Source of the DNA: JADZAI01 sp964390465 | GTDB taxonomy: Bacteria > Pseudomonadota > Alphaproteobacteria > Micropepsales > Micropepsaceae | Direction of reading: 5' to 3' | Length of the DNA stretch: 64,000 bases | NCBI GenBank assembly: GCA_964390465.1 | Contig: CAYMIJ010000002.1 | Span: forward strand, 186,001-250,000 | Shown: positions 51,234-59,775 of the stretch, piece by piece | Layout: every line of letters starts with the position of its first letter | Numbering within the stretch: position 1 is the stretch's first letter | Program-made: the position numbers and the translations under genes | Notes under the pieces: model-generated | What the model was told of the DNA's origin: nothing | Seen by the model: only the letters and a program-made list of their open reading frames with translations | Databases searched by the model: none

Positions 51234-53471
51234 TTATTGCCGGGCCATTTCGGCGTTGCCAGCGGCATCGCCGTCCAGCGCCTGATCGGGGTTCATGGTC
51301 AGTGTCACTTTGCGCAGCAGTCCGGTGAAGGCGAACGGTGCTTCATAGGTGGACACCGGGCTGCCGCGATCGCGCCCGATGTCGAGACCTGACCATGAAA
51401 TCAGCGCGAAAAAGGAATGTTGCGGCTGGAAGGTGCCGCACGGTTCACCGTCGATCATCAGCGTGGCGGTTTTCACCGCTCCTTCCTGACGCATCTTCAT
51501 GGCCAGCACATGATCGCCCGGCGGCACACGCCGATCCGATACGATCATCTGGTGCTCGTTGCCGATATTGAGATCATAGGTCAGACGACCATCGCGCAGA
51601 TAAAGCGCATAGCCTGAGGTCGCATCGCCATGGGCGATCAGCACCCCCTGATCGCCGTCCTTTACGTGCACATCGGCCTCGATGAGATAGGAGCGGCCCC
51701 GCACATCCGGCGCCGCATCGGTCGGCACATGGCCGACCCCGCGATGGAACACGAACTGGCGGCGTGCTGCATTGCGCGCCGCACTGTCGAGGAACCGAAG
51801 TCCGAAGCGGTCATCAAGCGGCAGCACGTTGTGCGCTTTCGCCATCTGCCACCACACCTCCTTCATCGCATTCAGCCGATCAGGTTCAATGGTGGCAAGG
51901 TCGCGCGTTTCGGCGAAGTCGGTATCGAGATGGTAGAGTTCCCACTGGTCATTCTCGAACGGTGTGTTGACGGGGTGAAAGGCAACCGCCTTCCAGCCGT
52001 CCTGCCACAGGCCGCGATGGCCGAACATTTCAAAATATTGCGGGCTTTTGCGGGCGGGCGCTTTCGTGTCGAACAATGAGGCCGCGAAGCTTTCGCCTTC
52101 CAGCTTCATCTGAGCGATGCCATTGATCGTTTCAGGGGCAGCTACACCCACCAGATCAAGAATGGTCGGCGTCATGTCGCTGGCGTGACAGAACTGGTGA
52201 CGCACCTCGCCACGTGCACGAATGCGCCGTGGCCACGAGACGACCAGCGGGTCGCGGATACCACCGCCATGGGTGTTCTGCTTGTAACGGCGCAGCGGCG
52301 TGTTCGATGCCATCGCCCAGCCATGCGGGAAATTGGAATGGCTGTCCGGGCCGCCAATATCGTCAAGCCGCGCGAGTTTCTCGGTGATGGATTCCGGCCT
52401 GAAATTATACGGCCCCATTGCATTGATGAAACCGTGCACGCCGCCTTCCTGACTGGCGCCGTTATCAGACAGAACCAGGATCAGCGTGTTGTCGAGCTGG
52501 CCCGCTGTTTCAAGGAAGCTGATCAGTCGTGCCAGATGCTGGTCGGCATGATCGAGCATCGCGGCAAACGCTGCCTGCAACCGGGTGAAGACCTTGCGCT
52601 CGTCATCGGAATGATCGGCCCACGCGCTGACGCCATCATTGCGCGCTGGCATGGCGGTGTCTGACGGCACCAGCCCCATAGCAATCTGACGCTTAAGCCG
52701 CGCGGCGCGTTCATCATCCCATCCGTTCTGGAACACGGCGTCGTATTTCAGGATGAGATCCTGCGGCGCCTGATGTGGCGCGTGGCAGGCCCCCAGCGCC
52801 ACCCAGGTCAGCCATGGCTTGTCAGGCGCCCCGACCTTGTGATCGGCGATCATGCGGATCGCCTGATCGATCAGGTCTTCGGTCAGGTGATAGCCAGTAC
52901 CGAATGTGCCGGGCGGATCGACCGGCGAATTATCGCGCACCACTTCCGGCGCGAACTGATCGGTCTCTGCATCCATGAAGCCATAGAAGCGATCAAAGCC
53001 GCGCCCTAGCGGCCAGCCGTCGAATGGCCCGGTCGGTCCGGTCTCGGTCAGCGGCGTCACATGCCATTTGCCGATCATGTAATTGCGATAGCCATGCGGG
53101 CGCAGCATCTCGGCCAGTGTGCCAGCCTCGCGCGCGATCTTGCCGCGATACCCGGGATAACCGCTGTCGAAATTGGCAAGGCAGCCCACACCAACCGAAT
53201 GATGGTTGCGCCCGGTCAGCAGCGCGGCCCGGGTGGTGGAGCACATCGCCGTGGTGTGAAAGCCGCTATAGCGCAGGCCTCGCGCCGCAATCGCGTCGAT
53301 GGTGGGCGTGGCGATGGCTGAACCATAGCAACCGAAATCGGAAAAACCGACATCGTCAAACAATACGACCAGAATGTTCGGCGCACCTTCGGGCGGGCGC
53401 GGGGCCTCGGGCCAGTGCGGTTTGGAGTCCTTGTAGGTGGTGGCAATGGTGCCGGGGAATGATCGGGTCAT
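51234..53471 (-). CDS. Arylsulfatase-type sulfatase with a CSTTR active site
   Basis: The protein has 745 residues. The metal-binding start NILVVLFDDVGFSDFGCYG (D39, D40) and the active-site region are clear, with C77-S-T-T-R81 followed by AALLTGRNHHSVG. The type I sulfatase consensus is C-x-P-x-R (rarely C-x-A-x-R), with the cysteine turned into formylglycine; threonine at the third position is unusual. Other ligands are in place (KWHVTPL, LSDNGASQEGG). A C-terminal beta-sandwich (from about 560) is like that of large bacterial arylsulfatases. No signal peptide is visible, so it may be cytosolic. It overlaps the TetR gene by four bases. Confidence 0.88.
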   Translation of the reverse strand: MTRSFPGTIATTYKDSKPHWPEAPRPPEGAPNILVVLFDDVGFSDFGCYGSAIATPTIDAIAARGLRYSGFHTTAMCSTTRAALLTGRNHHSVGVGCLANFDSGYPGYRGKIAREAGTLAEMLRPHGYRNYMIGKWHVTPLTETGPTGPFDGWPLGRGFDRFYGFMDAETDQFAPEVVRDNSPVDPPGTFGTGYHLTEDLIDQAIRMIADHKVGAPDKPWLTWVALGACHAPHQAPQDLILKYDAVFQNGWDDERAARLKRQIAMGLVPSDTAMPARNDGVSAWADHSDDERKVFTRLQAAFAAMLDHADQHLARLISFLETAGQLDNTLILVLSDNGASQEGGVHGFINAMGPYNFRPESITEKLARLDDIGGPDSHSNFPHGWAMASNTPLRRYKQNTHGGGIRDPLVVSWPRRIRARGEVRHQFCHASDMTPTILDLVGVAAPETINGIAQMKLEGESFAASLFDTKAPARKSPQYFEMFGHRGLWQDGWKAVAFHPVNTPFENDQWELYHLDTDFAETRDLATIEPDRLNAMKEVWWQMAKAHNVLPLDDRFGLRFLDSAARNAARRQFVFHRGVGHVPTDAAPDVRGRSYLIEADVHVKDGDQGVLIAHGDATSGYALYLRDGRLTYDLNIGNEHQMIVSDRRVPPGDHVLAMKMRQEGAVKTATLMIDGEPCGTFQPQHSFFALISWSGLDIGRDRGSPVSTYEAPFAFTGLLRKVTLTMNPDQALDGDAAGNAEMARQ

Positions 53472-54097
53472 GGACTGACCTCACTTTCAGGGACATCACG
53501 CAACAGCGCAGCTGCGATGCGGCGCATAACGCGCGCACAGGCGGCTGGTGAAAGTTTCTGCTCCTGGCGCATCCGCTGCCATGATTCAAAGCCAAGCATC
53601 GCATCGAGGCCTTCGGTCAGGTCAGCATCGTCCTGCACATGCGCTGGCAGTACGCGTATGAGAAAAGCGCGCTGCATTTTCGAAAACTGACGGCGCCGGG
53701 CGTTGATCGACGTTGAGAGATAGCGCTGATGTTCAAGCGCAATGCGAAACGGCATGATGCGTTCATAAAGGCGGCTGCGTCGGTCGATGATTTCATCGAT
53801 CTGTCCGCGCCATGTCTCTGCCGTGAACGGCATCGCGGCGAATGGCAAAAGCTCCGCCTCGATCGTGGTGGCAATCTCATGCACCAAGCTTTCCATATCA
53901 CGGAAATGGCGGAACACCGTGCGCAGCCCGACATTGGCCAGTTGCGCGACACTTTCGGCGGTAGGCGCGACCGCGCCTTCCCGAATGAGCTCCATGAACG
54001 CCTTGGCGATGCGCGCGCGGCTGTCAGCACTGCGGGCATGACGGCCATCATGCGCAGCCGCTTTCGCGGGGCTTGCAGTTTTATCCTTCACGCTCAT
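53468..54097 (-). CDS. TetR/AcrR family transcriptional regulator
   Basis: The protein has 209 residues. An N-terminal lysine/alanine-rich lead of about 25 residues precedes a helix-turn-helix (ESVAQLANVGLRTVFRHFRDMESLVHEI, about 47-75) and a helical effector domain. It is the first gene of an operon with the sulfatase (ATGA overlap) and crotonase, and is divergent from the epimerase gene, so it probably represses its own operon in response to a catabolic intermediate. The effector is unknown. Confidence 0.88.
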   Translation of the reverse strand: MSVKDKTASPAKAAAHDGRHARSADSRARIAKAFMELIREGAVAPTAESVAQLANVGLRTVFRHFRDMESLVHEIATTIEAELLPFAAMPFTAETWRGQIDEIIDRRSRLYERIMPFRIALEHQRYLSTSINARRRQFSKMQRAFLIRVLPAHVQDDADLTEGLDAMLGFESWQRMRQEQKLSPAACARVMRRIAAALLRDVPESEVSP

Positions 54098-54193
54098 GCA
54101 TATCTCAAAGAGGTCAGACCGCGCAGGTTCTGGCCGCGCATGACGGCTGCGACTTTATGGAGGTGCAGCGGGCATGGGAAGACAGGATTGGTG

Positions 54194-54216
54194 TATTGGC
54201 ACTATTCGCGCCAATA
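54194..54216. promoter_or_regulatory. Perfect inverted repeat between divergent tetR and epimerase genes
   Basis: TATTGGC (54194-54200), nine bases, and GCCAATA (54210-54216) form a perfect 7-base inverted repeat, 23 bases in all. It lies 97 bases from the tetR start and 96 from the epimerase start. Size and spacing suit a TetR dimer, so it is a good operator candidate. Confidence 0.45.
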
Positions 54217-54311
54217 TATCTGCCGCTGCGGAAGCGCTTTGCACCTCGTCAGGCTGGACCCGATGGCTAAGGCGCGATAGCGATCAGCACCTCAGCCAGC
54301 AGGAGCATATT

Positions 54312-54734
54312 ATGATCGGCCGTCTTAACCATGTGGGCGTCGCAACCCCCTCGATCGAGGACTCGGTGAAGCTGTATCGCGACGTGCTGGGCGCCATCAA
54401 AATCCACGACAAGTTTGCCATGCCAGAACAGGGCGTGTGGGTATGCTTTGTCGATCTGCCCAATTCACAGATCGAGCTGATCGAGCCGTATGATGACACC
54501 TCGCCCATCAAGAACTTTCTGGCAAAGAATCCACTCGGCGGACAGCATCACATCTGTTTTGAGGTGGATGACATTATTGCTGCACGCGATGAAATGCGCG
54601 CCAAGGGTGCGACGGTTCTGGGCACTGGCGAACCGCGCATTGGCGCACACGGTACGCCGATCATTTTCCTGCACCCCAAGAACATGGGCGGCGTGCTGGT
54701 CGAGCTGATGCAGAAGCCAGAAGCGCATCACTGA
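54312..54734 (+). CDS. mce: Methylmalonyl-CoA epimerase
   Basis: The protein has 140 residues of the vicinal oxygen chelate fold. Metal ligands are visible as H7 (LNHVGVATPS), GGQHHICFEVDD and the C-terminal GGVLVELMQ glutamate, and VELIEPYD-type QIELIEPYDDTSPIKNFL is specific for the epimerase. It interconverts D- and L-methylmalonyl-CoA, joining propionyl-CoA carboxylase to methylmalonyl-CoA mutase, a B12 enzyme. AGGAG lies upstream of the ATG at 54312. Neither carboxylase nor mutase is in the window. It is followed after 68 bases by the CoA-transferase genes. Confidence 0.92.
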   Translation: MIGRLNHVGVATPSIEDSVKLYRDVLGAIKIHDKFAMPEQGVWVCFVDLPNSQIELIEPYDDTSPIKNFLAKNPLGGQHHICFEVDDIIAARDEMRAKGATVLGTGEPRIGAHGTPIIFLHPKNMGGVLVELMQKPEAHH

Positions 54735-54802
54735 CGGTCGCAAATCCCCGTTCCGTTGCGGAAGATGCCGTGCTAGAGCCGCGCCACTTTCATGGAACGG
54801 AC

Positions 54803-55507
54803 ATGAGCAAGAAAATCTATGCCAGCGCCAAGGCGGCGCTTGAGGGCCTGACCTTTGACGGCATGACCGTCATGGCGGGCGGCTTTGGCCTGTGTGGCAT
54901 CCCCGAAAACCTGATCCTCGCGCTGCGCGAAAGTGGCGTGAAGAACATCACAGCCATTTCCAACAATGCCGGCGTCGATGATTTCGGCCTCGGCCTGCTG
55001 CTCAAGACAAGGCAGATCGCCAAGATGATCTCGTCCTATGTCGGCGAGAATAAAGAGTTCGAACGGCAATATCTGTCGGGCGAGCTGCAGCTGGAGTTCA
55101 ACCCACAGGGTACGCTGGCGGAACGCATCCGGGCAGGCGGGGCGGGCATCCCGGCTTTCTTCACCGCCACCGGTGTCGGTACGCTGGTGGCTGAAGGGAA
55201 AGAGACGCGCGATTTCGGCGGTCGTATCTATGTGATGGAAACGGCGCTGAAAGCGGACCTTGCCATCGTGAAAGCGTGGAAGGGCGATGCGGAAGGCAAT
55301 CTGGTGTTCCGCAAGACGGCGCGCAACTTCAACCCGATGATGGCGACGGCCGGCAAGGTGACGGTCGCTGAGGTTGAGGAGTTGGTGGAAACCGGCACGC
55401 TTGACCCCGACACCATCCACACGCCCGGCATTTTCGTGCAGCGCATCGTCAAGGGTGCGTTCGAAAAACGTGTCGAACAGCGCACCACGCGCAAAAGGGA
55501 GGCGTAA
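54803..55507 (+). CDS. scoA: 3-oxoacid CoA-transferase subunit A
   Basis: The protein has 234 residues. It carries GMTVMAGGFGLCGIPENLI and ISNNAGVDDFGLGLLLKTRQI, the motifs of the succinyl-CoA:3-ketoacid CoA-transferase alpha subunit, and FNPMMATAGKVTVAEVEELVE near the end. With subunit B it moves CoA from succinyl-CoA to acetoacetate, allowing use of ketone bodies and linked compounds. The ATG at 54803 is the natural family start. Subunit B begins two bases after the stop. Confidence 0.94.
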   Translation: MSKKIYASAKAALEGLTFDGMTVMAGGFGLCGIPENLILALRESGVKNITAISNNAGVDDFGLGLLLKTRQIAKMISSYVGENKEFERQYLSGELQLEFNPQGTLAERIRAGGAGIPAFFTATGVGTLVAEGKETRDFGGRIYVMETALKADLAIVKAWKGDAEGNLVFRKTARNFNPMMATAGKVTVAEVEELVETGTLDPDTIHTPGIFVQRIVKGAFEKRVEQRTTRKREA

Positions 55508-55509
55508 TC

Positions 55510-56142
<633 letters not shown>

Positions 56143-56183
56143 CGCTGGCGCGCATGGCACGGGCAGGGCATAAGCGCCCCGCC

Positions 56184-57986
56184 ATGGCGCCGCCCCTTCT
56201 GCAACTGCGTGATATTCATCTGACCTTTGGCGGTGCCCCTCTGCTGCAGGGGGCCGAACTGTCTGTGAGCGCGGGCGACCGCTTGGCGCTGGTTGGGCGC
56301 AATGGCTCTGGCAAATCAACGCTGCTGAAAATCGCGGCTGGTTTGGTGGAAGCCGATAGCGGCTCGCGTTTTCTCGATCCTGGCGCAACCGTGCGCTATC
56401 TGCCGCAGGAGCCTGACCTGTCGGGCTTCAGCACCGTGCTTGCCTATGCCGAAGCCGGGTTGATGCCGGGCGATGACCCGCATCGTGCGGTCTATCTGCT
56501 GAACGAACTCGGCCTTTCAGGCGCTGAAGATCCGGCCAGCCTGTCGGGCGGCGAGATGCGCCGCGCCGCGCTCGCCCGTACGCTGGCCCCCCATCCTGAT
56601 GTGCTGCTGCTCGATGAGCCGACCAATCATCTCGATCTGCCGGTGATCGAATGGCTGGAAAATGAACTGGCCACGATGAATACCGCGCTGATCCTTATCA
56701 GCCATGACCGCCGCTTTCTGGAAAAACTGTCGCGCGCCGTGGTGTGGCTGGACCGTGGCACGGCGCGCCGCATGGAACGCGGCTTTGCGCATTTCGAAGA
56801 ATGGCGCGACAGCGTGCTGGAACAGGAAGAACTGGAACGCCACAAGCTCGATCGTCAGATCGTGCGCGAGGAAGACTGGCTGCGTTATGGTGTGACGGCG
56901 CGCCGCAAGCGCAATGTGAAGCGGTTGGCGGGGCTGCACTCGTTGCGTCAGCAGCGCCGTGACCAGCGCAGGGCGACGGGCACCGTCACCATGCAGGCAA
57001 CCGAAGGCGCATCTTCCGGCACGCGGGTGATCGAGGCCGACAAGATCAGCAAATCCTATGGCGCGCGGGTGATCGTCGATGGCTTTTCCGCGCGCGTCCT
57101 GCGCGGCGACCGCATCGGCGTGGTCGGCCCCAATGGTGCAGGCAAGACGACACTGATCCGCCTCCTGACAGGTCAGCTCGCACCCGACAGTGGCGAGGTG
57201 ATACTCGGCACCAATCTTCAGGTCGCCTGGCTCGATCAGCAGCGTGCTGCGCTGAATGATAGTGTTTCGGTGGCTGACACGCTGACAGGCGGCGGCAGCG
57301 ATACCGTGACCATCAATGGCCAGCCGCGTCATGTTGTCGGCTATCTGAAAGAGTTTCTGTTTGCGCCGGAACAGGTGCGCCAGAACGTGCGGGCGCTTTC
57401 GGGCGGTGAGCGCGGGCGGCTTCTGCTCGCGCGCGCCTTTGCCCAGCCCAGCAATCTTCTGGTGCTGGACGAGCCCACCAATGATCTCGATCTTGAAACG
57501 CTGGAAGTGCTTCAGGATGTCCTCAGCGACTATGCGGGCACGGTGCTGATGGTCAGCCACGACCGTGACTTCCTGGACCGCGTCGCCACATCGGTCATCA
57601 TGGCGGAAGGCGATGGCCGCTTTGTGGAATATGCCGGCGGCTATTCCGACATGGTAACGCAGCGCGGCGGCGGGGTTGCGGCAAAGGCCGTAAATAAGTC
57701 TGCGAGCGCGAAGCTGCCAAAGCCTGAGACCGCACCACGCACCGCATCACGCAAACTCTCCTTCAAGGATAAGCACGCGCTTGAGACACTGCCCGGCCAG
57801 ATCGAAAAGCTGAGTGCTGAGATCGCGGCGCTGGAAGCAAAACTGGCCGATGGCAGTTTCTACGTGCGCGATCCCAAGGGCTTTGATGCCGCCACGCAGC
57901 GCCTTGCAGATGCAAGGGCCGCGCATGATGAAAGCGAAACACGCTGGCTGGAACTGGAAATGCTCCGCGCCGCGCTGGAAGGATAA
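56184..57986 (+). CDS. uup: ABC-F ATPase Uup
   Basis: The protein has about 600 residues. It contains two ABC ATPase domains without membrane segments: Walker A GRNGSGKST and GPNGAGKTT, signatures LSGGEMRRAALA and LSGGERGRLLLA, and Walker B with DEPTNHLD and DEPTNDLD. A basic linker (RRKRNVKRLAGLHSLRQQRRDQRR) joins them, and a C-terminal coiled coil (about 545-600) marks the Uup group. Uup helps ribosome function and DNA-branch handling. The ATG at 56184 is favoured; 56154 would add ten residues. It converges on the SDR gene. Confidence 0.93.
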   Translation: MAPPLLQLRDIHLTFGGAPLLQGAELSVSAGDRLALVGRNGSGKSTLLKIAAGLVEADSGSRFLDPGATVRYLPQEPDLSGFSTVLAYAEAGLMPGDDPHRAVYLLNELGLSGAEDPASLSGGEMRRAALARTLAPHPDVLLLDEPTNHLDLPVIEWLENELATMNTALILISHDRRFLEKLSRAVVWLDRGTARRMERGFAHFEEWRDSVLEQEELERHKLDRQIVREEDWLRYGVTARRKRNVKRLAGLHSLRQQRRDQRRATGTVTMQATEGASSGTRVIEADKISKSYGARVIVDGFSARVLRGDRIGVVGPNGAGKTTLIRLLTGQLAPDSGEVILGTNLQVAWLDQQRAALNDSVSVADTLTGGGSDTVTINGQPRHVVGYLKEFLFAPEQVRQNVRALSGGERGRLLLARAFAQPSNLLVLDEPTNDLDLETLEVLQDVLSDYAGTVLMVSHDRDFLDRVATSVIMAEGDGRFVEYAGGYSDMVTQRGGGVAAKAVNKSASAKLPKPETAPRTASRKLSFKDKHALETLPGQIEKLSAEIAALEAKLADGSFYVRDPKGFDAATQRLADARAAHDESETRWLELEMLRAALEG

Positions 57987-57988
57987 GG

Positions 57989-58729
57989 CTACATCCCACC
58001 ATCGACGCGGATGATCGCGCCGGTGGTGAAGCTGGAGGCGGGGCTGGCAAGGAACAGCGCCGCCGTCACGATTTCCTCAGGCCGCCCGGGGCGGCCCAGC
58101 GCGTTGTCAGATTTCTCGCGCGCTTCCGGCGTCCACGCTTTTGAAATGTCGGTCAGGAATGGTCCGGCCGAGATTGCGTTGACCCGCACCTTCGGGCCGT
58201 ATTCTGCAGCGAAGGAAACGGTCATCGCGTTCAGCGCCGCCTTGGCCCCGGAATAGGGCACGACGGCAGGTAGCGGATGCAGCGCGCCCGATGACGATAT
58301 GTTGATGATGACGCCGCCATCGCCCGCCCGCATCCGTTCGGCAATCAGTGCGCCAAGGCGGAACGGTCCCTTGAAGTTCAGCGCCACGACCTTGTCGAAC
58401 CAGTCCTCGCTCACTTCGTGGCTGGGAATGCGCGGCCCCATCCCGGCATTGTTCACCAGAATGTCGACACGGCCAAAGGCGGCATAGGCCGTATCGGCCA
58501 GCCGCTCGGCTTCATCCCAGCGGCTGAGATTGGCAGCGACCGCCATCGCTTTGCGGCCTATTGCGCGCACCTCGTTGGCAGCCGCTTCGCAGGCATCGAG
58601 CTTGCGGCTGGCGATGATGATGTCGGCGCCGCGCGCAGCAAACGCGCGGGCCATCTGAAGGCCAAGGCCCCGACTGCCGCCGGTGATGAGGGCGATTTTC
58701 CCCGAAAGGTCGAAAAGCGGATCGGTCAT
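57989..58729 (-). CDS. Short-chain dehydrogenase/reductase
   Basis: The protein has 246 residues, a classical SDR: TGGSRGLG at 16-23, NNAG at 93-96, serines 145-147, and Y159-x3-K163 in YSGAK. The arginine-bearing start of the second strand (ASRKLD) favours NADP. It resembles 3-oxoacyl-ACP or gluconate-type reductases, but the substrate is open. It is divergent from a LysR regulator with a good palindrome between them, so the regulator probably controls it. Confidence 0.9.
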   Translation of the reverse strand: MTDPLFDLSGKIALITGGSRGLGLQMARAFAARGADIIIASRKLDACEAAANEVRAIGRKAMAVAANLSRWDEAERLADTAYAAFGRVDILVNNAGMGPRIPSHEVSEDWFDKVVALNFKGPFRLGALIAERMRAGDGGVIINISSSGALHPLPAVVPYSGAKAALNAMTVSFAAEYGPKVRVNAISAGPFLTDISKAWTPEAREKSDNALGRPGRPEEIVTAALFLASPASSFTTGAIIRVDGGM

Positions 58730-58755
58730 GTGGGATGTCTCTGAATGGCGATGGT

Positions 58756-58777
58756 CACAGCAGGGCGCGGTGCTGTG
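58756..58777. promoter_or_regulatory. Inverted repeat between divergent SDR and LysR genes
   Basis: CACAGCA (58756-58762), eight bases, and TGCTGTG (58771-58777) form a perfect 7-base inverted repeat. It lies 27 bases from the SDR start and 34 from the LysR start. Position and size suit a LysR operator overlapping both promoters. Confidence 0.45.
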
Positions 58778-58810
58778 TGATTGTCAATGGACGCACGGGC
58801 GCATAGACAC

Positions 58811-59770
58811 ATGGCCATGGCCGCCCACGACGACCATTCTGCCTCATCGCGCCTGCCGGCGTTTCACGCACTGCGCGCCTTTGAAGCGGCGGGGCGACAT
58901 CTCAGCTTTGCGAGGGCGGCTGATGAACTGGGCGTCAGCCCGGCCGCAATCAGCCAGCATATTCAGCAGATCGAGGCCTTTGCCGGTCAACCGCTATTCC
59001 GCCGTCTTGGCCGCCGGGTGGAGCTGACCGATGCCGGCGCGGCGGCGCTTGCCCATGTCAGCACGGGCATGGCGAGCCTTGGTGAAGCGGCGCGGGTGAT
59101 GCGCATGGCCCTGCGTGGGCAGCGCGTCTCGGTCTCCGTCGCGCCATCGTTTGCGATCAAATGGCTGGTGCCGCGTCTGGAACGCTTCAAGGAGCTACAC
59201 CCCGATGTCGAGGTGTGGGTTTCCGCCGATATGGGTCTGGTCGATTTCGCCATCGCCGATGTTGACCTTGCTATTCGCTACGGTCCGGGCGGCTATCATG
59301 ACGCGCAGTCCGAACTGCTGCTGGGCGAGGCTGTCGTGCCGATCTGCTCTCCCGCTTTGCTGGAAGGGCCACAGCCACTGGCCGCGCCCGCTGACATCAC
59401 CCGCTTTGCCTTGTTGCATGACGACAGTCCGGTGCCCGATCCAGCATGCCCCACCTGGCCGATGTGGCTGACGGCGCGGGGCCTTGATGCTGGCGAGGCC
59501 CGCAAGGGTCTGCGTTTCAACCAGTCCAGCCTCGTCATTGAAGCGGCGATTGCTGGCAAGGGGATCGCGCTTGCCAAGGCGCAGCTTGCGGCAGCTGACA
59601 TCGCAGCAGGGCGTCTGGTGACGCCGTTTCAGAACGCGGAAACACCACTCAGCTTTGCCTATTGGCTGGTCTGGCGGCGCGGGCGCTCACTCTCGCCGGG
59701 CCTCAAGGCGTTCATCGACTGGATCCGCAGCGAGGCGCTGGATGGCGCTGACATCGCTGCGGGAATCTGA
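58811..59770 (+). CDS. LysR family regulator of the GcvA type
   Basis: The protein has 319 residues from the ATG at 58811; ATGs at 58787 and 58817 are alternatives. RLPAFHALRAFEAAGRHLSF and the helix-turn-helix ARAADELGVSPAAISQHIQQIE are those of the GcvA subgroup. The effector domain (VSVAPSFAIKWLVPRLERF, DLAIRYGPGGY) follows. It is divergent from an SDR gene and is probably its regulator. The inducer is unknown. It converges on the glutamate dehydrogenase gene, six bases away. Confidence 0.9.
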   Translation: MAMAAHDDHSASSRLPAFHALRAFEAAGRHLSFARAADELGVSPAAISQHIQQIEAFAGQPLFRRLGRRVELTDAGAAALAHVSTGMASLGEAARVMRMALRGQRVSVSVAPSFAIKWLVPRLERFKELHPDVEVWVSADMGLVDFAIADVDLAIRYGPGGYHDAQSELLLGEAVVPICSPALLEGPQPLAAPADITRFALLHDDSPVPDPACPTWPMWLTARGLDAGEARKGLRFNQSSLVIEAAIAGKGIALAKAQLAAADIAAGRLVTPFQNAETPLSFAYWLVWRRGRSLSPGLKAFIDWIRSEALDGADIAAGI

Positions 59771-59775
59771 ACCAC

